From positions 13,770,192 to 13,834,191 of the forward strand of contig NC_037603.1 of NCBI RefSeq assembly GCF_003073045.1: a stretch of DNA of 64,000 bases, in the 5' to 3' direction. Below are positions 60,765 to 64,000 of the stretch, one piece after another. The notes beneath the pieces are model-generated. The model saw only the letters and a list, made by a program, of their open reading frames with translations. It had not been told where the DNA came from and made no database searches. A program made the translations under genes and the position numbers. Within the stretch, counting starts at the first letter, position 1; each line of letters starts with the position of its first letter. Source of the DNA: Pomacea canaliculata. Lineage: Eukaryota > Mollusca > Gastropoda > Architaenioglossa > Ampullariidae.

Positions 60765-61275
60765 TTGATTAGAGTAGGGACAATTGGCCTCCGACTGTCG
60801 CGACAACCGTCTAACTACCTGATTCAGCACCGGTGTCCAGTTGGGGGCAGCGAAAACATACACCACCCTGCGATTCCCAGGGGAGATAAACAGCTGTACC
60901 CCTTTTTGTCCAGCTCCAAGCCGGGTATTGCCCCAGGTCGGCCACCGCCCCTCTTTAGCAATGTCTTTAGTATTAGCTTCAGGCCGTGCTTACATGTCCA
61001 AGGTAAAAAAAAAGGTGACCAGATACACCCACAGGAAGGCAGAGACAACCCAGTCTCGTACAGAAAAAGAAACTTCTCACTTTTCCGGGTGGCAAGCTGG
61101 CTGTTGGAGGTCCATCTTAAAGAGACGTAGGATAAAGTGTCTGTGGGACTTAGCAAATGTATAGTGTACTAGAAGCCTACACAAGCTCAACTGAGGGGTG
61201 CTGCCCAAAACCAGGTCCACTGGCGAGGTGTTGTTGTGACCCTATGCTCATCAAGGAGTAACAAGGAATAAACTG
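60765..61275 (+). mobile_element. Insertion of a GC-richer repeat, probably a LINE/SINE 3' part
   Basis: A 0.5-kb block with higher GC than its AT-rich flanks. It ends with 'ggcgaggtgttgttgtgacc', then 'ctatgctcatcaaggagtaa', then an A-rich tail 'aataaactgaaatgaa'. This ending ('CGATGCTC..CAAGGAGTAACAAGG') resembles 3' tails of invertebrate non-LTR elements that I have seen. No intact RT is inside. Boundaries are judged from composition. Confidence 0.4.
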
Positions 61276-61543
61276 AAATGAATTTTTGTTTAGTGAATGT
61301 GTCCTTCACTACTATTTTGAATGAGTAGTGATAACATTTATTAAACTTAAACCTTTTGACTTTTCCCCAGGATCACATCTGCACATTTTGATTTCTCGCT
61401 TTATAATATTAATTAATCTTGTTTTAATTTTTGGAATTAAAGGGATCGTATGCATGATAAAATTTTCTCATAATTTTTATAGCTTATGTGCTTCAACTTT
61501 ATTTTCAGATCCTCCAGCAAGCTGAACAAAGTGTTTGATTGAA

Positions 61544-63243
61544 ATGGCCCAGCAAGTGACAAGACCTATCATCAATGTGATAAATTTGGGTCGTATGGGC
61601 TTCCTTCAGGCTTATGATGTTCAACTACGTTATGCTAAACAACATCTTGACAAGCTGGCTGGCCGAACCGGAGTGAATGGCCATGATACACTTCTTCTTG
61701 TTGAACATAATCCTGTCTACACAGTTGGACTTCGAACTGAAGATTATGGAGAGGTGTGGTGATAGTGAAGAAGCTAGCTTTTACCTTGTTTGAAGGGTGT
61801 AATTAAGATGAAATTTTTTTTAATAATTCATCTGGTTTTCTGAGTTTCTTGTAAAGCCTGACTATTCAAAGACATTAAAACAATTGCCAAATACGGATAA
61901 GAATAATAAAGATTTGTTGAAAAAGTTATTGATAAAAACACTAATGTTGCATTAAGTTACATCAACACTAATGGCTAATTTCAGATGAATTGCAGTTTTT
62001 GATTAAATGTTAAGACTCCATGGGATTATTCATTTAAAATTGGAGGAATATTTGTATTTATGATCCAGCTAAATGCTAAATGAGAAAAAAGTTTTACTTC
62101 AATTGATTTGATATTTAACATATTGATTTATATGAATGTATATAGTTTAAAAAATTAGTATACCTGATCCTGATGGGCTCTGAAACTTTCAGATGCTATG
62201 CAAATAACTGACACTTTCATCTGGAGAAGTAGCCAAGGGGTAACCAAGGCAACCAAGATGCTAATTAATTAGATTTTGATGCAGATATTTTATTTCTTTG
62301 CTCTCTAAAGAAGCACTTTTTACTCGCAGGTTGAAGAATTGAGGCTGAAAAAACTTGGAGCTGAATTTTTTAAAACAAATCGTGGAGGACTCATAACCTT
62401 CCATGGGCCTGGCCAATTGGTGGCTTACCCTATTTTAAATCTGAGGCACTTCCAGAAGAGCTTGAAGAGCTATGTGGCCACACTTGAACAGACACTGATC
62501 AACACATGTCGGCGGTTTGGAATCCAGGCACGGACCACAGAACATACTGGTGTTTGGGTTAAAGACAAAAAAATTGCTGCCATAGGTATGTTCATGGCAA
62601 AACTGCCGATATTGTATGAATTTCAAATGTCCTTAGTCAGTTGACAATAAACAAGGCTTATTTTCACTGTTTCATAGCAATAAAGCAGCAAAGATGTAAT
62701 ATCACAATCTGCAAATCTTCTGCAAGAAGAACATGTAAAAGTACTGATGTCCTCAATTAATGCTGTCAGATTGTCACATACTCTTATTTGGTACAAAATA
62801 AGTGCTGGTTATTGTTGAGTTTAAAGAATATCTTTTTTGTTCTTAAATTAGGTGTTCATTGCAGTCGTTACATCACAACTCATGGAATCTCACTGAACTG
62901 TGACACGGATCTGATGTGGTTTCGACATATTGTTCCTTGTGGCATTCCTGGTAAAGATGTTACCAGTCTGACACGAGAACTAGGGAAGCCTACTTCCATC
63001 CGAGATACCATTTCCCCTTTCCTGCAAGCTTTTGAAGAGGAATTTGGGTGTGAACTCAATCTCACTATGTTTGATGAAGAAGATTCCAGTCTTCTCAAGA
63101 CTGAAAACAGGTCAAAATCACCACCTTCTGGAAGAGGTGGCTTAGCAGAGCCAACTGGTTTGCCAAACACACAGTACAGCGTGAGGCAGGTGTCAACGTC
63201 TGCAACTGATCGGGCCCCAGGTAATCGTATTCCAATGTGGTAA
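61544..63243 (+). CDS. LIPT2: LIPT2, mitochondrial octanoyl-[ACP]:protein octanoyltransferase
   Basis: Moves octanoate from mitochondrial ACP to the H protein, the first step of lipoate synthesis (LipB family). Three coding exons with canonical sites: 61544-61753, 62330-62585 and 62852-63243; phases 0 and 1 join, giving 858 nt, 285 aa. Family signatures: 'LLLVEHNPVYTVGLR' near 50-64, 'RGGLITFHGPGQLVAYP' near 88-104, 'DKKIAAIGVH' with catalytic Lys151, and 'FRHIVPCGIPGK' with catalytic Cys185 (E. coli LipB Lys135/Cys169). The protein is about 50 residues longer than human LIPT2 (231 aa); the extra part is a Ser/Pro-rich tail after residue 232 of low complexity. The ATG at 61544 is the first in frame after the acceptor at 61508. 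No strong transit peptide is obvious. Confidence 0.92.
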
Positions 63244-63486
63244 GAGCAAACTGACATACAAAGCAGAGCAAGAGTTAATATACCAGGTGTATATGAACTG
63301 AAATGCTGTTTGTTTTTTTAAAACTAACGAAAACCTTAAAACCTTATTTTTCCCTTTTCTACTATCAAGCAAATGTTTGCTTGTGTTCCTCGCTATCATA
63401 AGAAAAAGGTATATTTTGGGGCTCTTCTTTATGGTTGTTTCTTATTTTGCTATTAGAAACATGGGATACTGAAAAATAGTTTATCA

Positions 63487-63492
63487 AATAAA
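63487..63492 (+). promoter_or_regulatory. Poly(A) signal AATAAA of LIPT2
   Basis: A canonical AATAAA lies 243 bp after the LIPT2 stop, followed by TG/T-rich sequence ('gattgttcattattgtttct') as expected for a cleavage site. Confidence 0.6.
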
Positions 63493-63519
63493 GTTTGATA
63501 TTCTAAAATTGTGCAAAAA

Positions 63520-64000
63520 GATTGATTGTTCATTATTGTTTCTTGGTTGAATTATAAGGTAGTTTGGTTAATGCCATGAATATGCTATTGGAGCAGATAC
63601 TGCTGTAAATAATCATGAAGCTGCTGCATTTTGAACTTCAGACCAAAGCCATTAGCATATTTACCTATGTGCATACAGTTGCAAACTCTTCCTTGACATG
63701 TCTTGGTAATATGGTAAGTGGTATTTAGCTCTTCTTCCTCTAAGGAAATCTTTCTCTCCAAACTGCTTATGGAACTTTGTGCTGAAGAACATCATTTAAG
63801 AATTTACATCTCAAAGGAGATATACCACATGGGCATTTCATGAGCATGTTCGTAACTTTTTAGTGTTACAGGTTTTTGGCAGATTCAGATGTTTCAGCAA
63901 AATTGTGTGTGTGTGTGTGTGATATTCAGTTTTTAGTTGGATTATGCAGTATTACTGATCTGAAACATGTTTATACACATACAATGTACTGTTAAAACAT
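63520..64000. other. Right-edge intergenic DNA
   Basis: No coding signal is seen. A (GT)n run of about nine units lies at 63903-63921. Confidence 0.5.

Noticed and set aside
60765-61164. Three overlapping ORFs of 107-121 aa
   Set aside because: They lie in a GC-richer repeat insertion and resemble no protein family.
1-64000. CRISPR arrays, bacterial operons, rRNA genes, intact tRNA genes, integrated virus-like elements
   Set aside because: No spaced identical repeats, Shine-Dalgarno-led gene strings, rRNA landmarks, pairing cloverleaf structures or capsid/envelope/LTR features were seen.

Overview
The window reads as AT-rich nuclear DNA of an invertebrate animal, most likely a mollusc or another lophotrochozoan. 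The evidence is spliced genes with clear animal orthologues (EARS2, MSL2, PTCD3, ECT2, LIPT2), long AT-rich introns and intergenic DNA, tRNA-derived SINE heads, worn LINE reverse-transcriptase pieces and one short terminal-inverted-repeat element. There are no operons, CRISPR arrays, rRNA genes or intact tRNA genes, and I saw no virus-like element. The species cannot be fixed from the sequence alone.

Layout. 0-2.7 kb: the 3' end of EARS2 (mitochondrial glutamyl-tRNA synthetase, + strand), with a 226-bp MITE in its last intron. 2.7-8.0 kb: AT-rich DNA, probably mostly MSL2 3' UTR, with one copy of a dispersed repeat. 8.0-9.4 kb: MSL2 (RING/CXC ubiquitin ligase, - strand), intronless in its coding part. 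11.5-16.1 kb: PTCD3 (mitoribosomal PPR protein mS39, + strand), complete in four coding exons, with LINE debris in two introns. 21.4-22.5 kb: a single-exon rhodopsin-family GPCR (+) with one frame break. 24.65-24.97 kb: a LINE reverse-transcriptase remnant. 26.5-27.1 kb: a single-exon claudin/PMP22-like four-helix membrane protein (-). 33.2-35.0 kb: an unrecognised spliced type I membrane protein (-). 36.6-38.2 kb: a repeat-dense stretch. 39.1-40.7 kb: a small proline-rich, PPxY-bearing membrane protein (-). 43.9-58.0 kb: ECT2, the cytokinesis RhoGEF (-), which I could place in 24 coding exons. 61.5-63.2 kb: LIPT2 (mitochondrial octanoyltransferase, +), probably divergent from ECT2.

Taken together these are ordinary host genes. 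Three of the seven named or classified genes make mitochondrial proteins (EARS2, PTCD3, LIPT2), MSL2 is a chromatin regulator, and ECT2 acts in cytokinesis. I did not find a convincing new biological system. The most useful observations are: a complete ECT2 model whose phases close to 916 codons only if three single-base deletions are assumed, which together with the GPCR break suggests indel errors in the assembly; a GC-AG intron in ECT2; an unnamed 235-aa membrane protein and an unnamed PPxY protein; and several repeat families, one of them a SINE just inside a splice donor.
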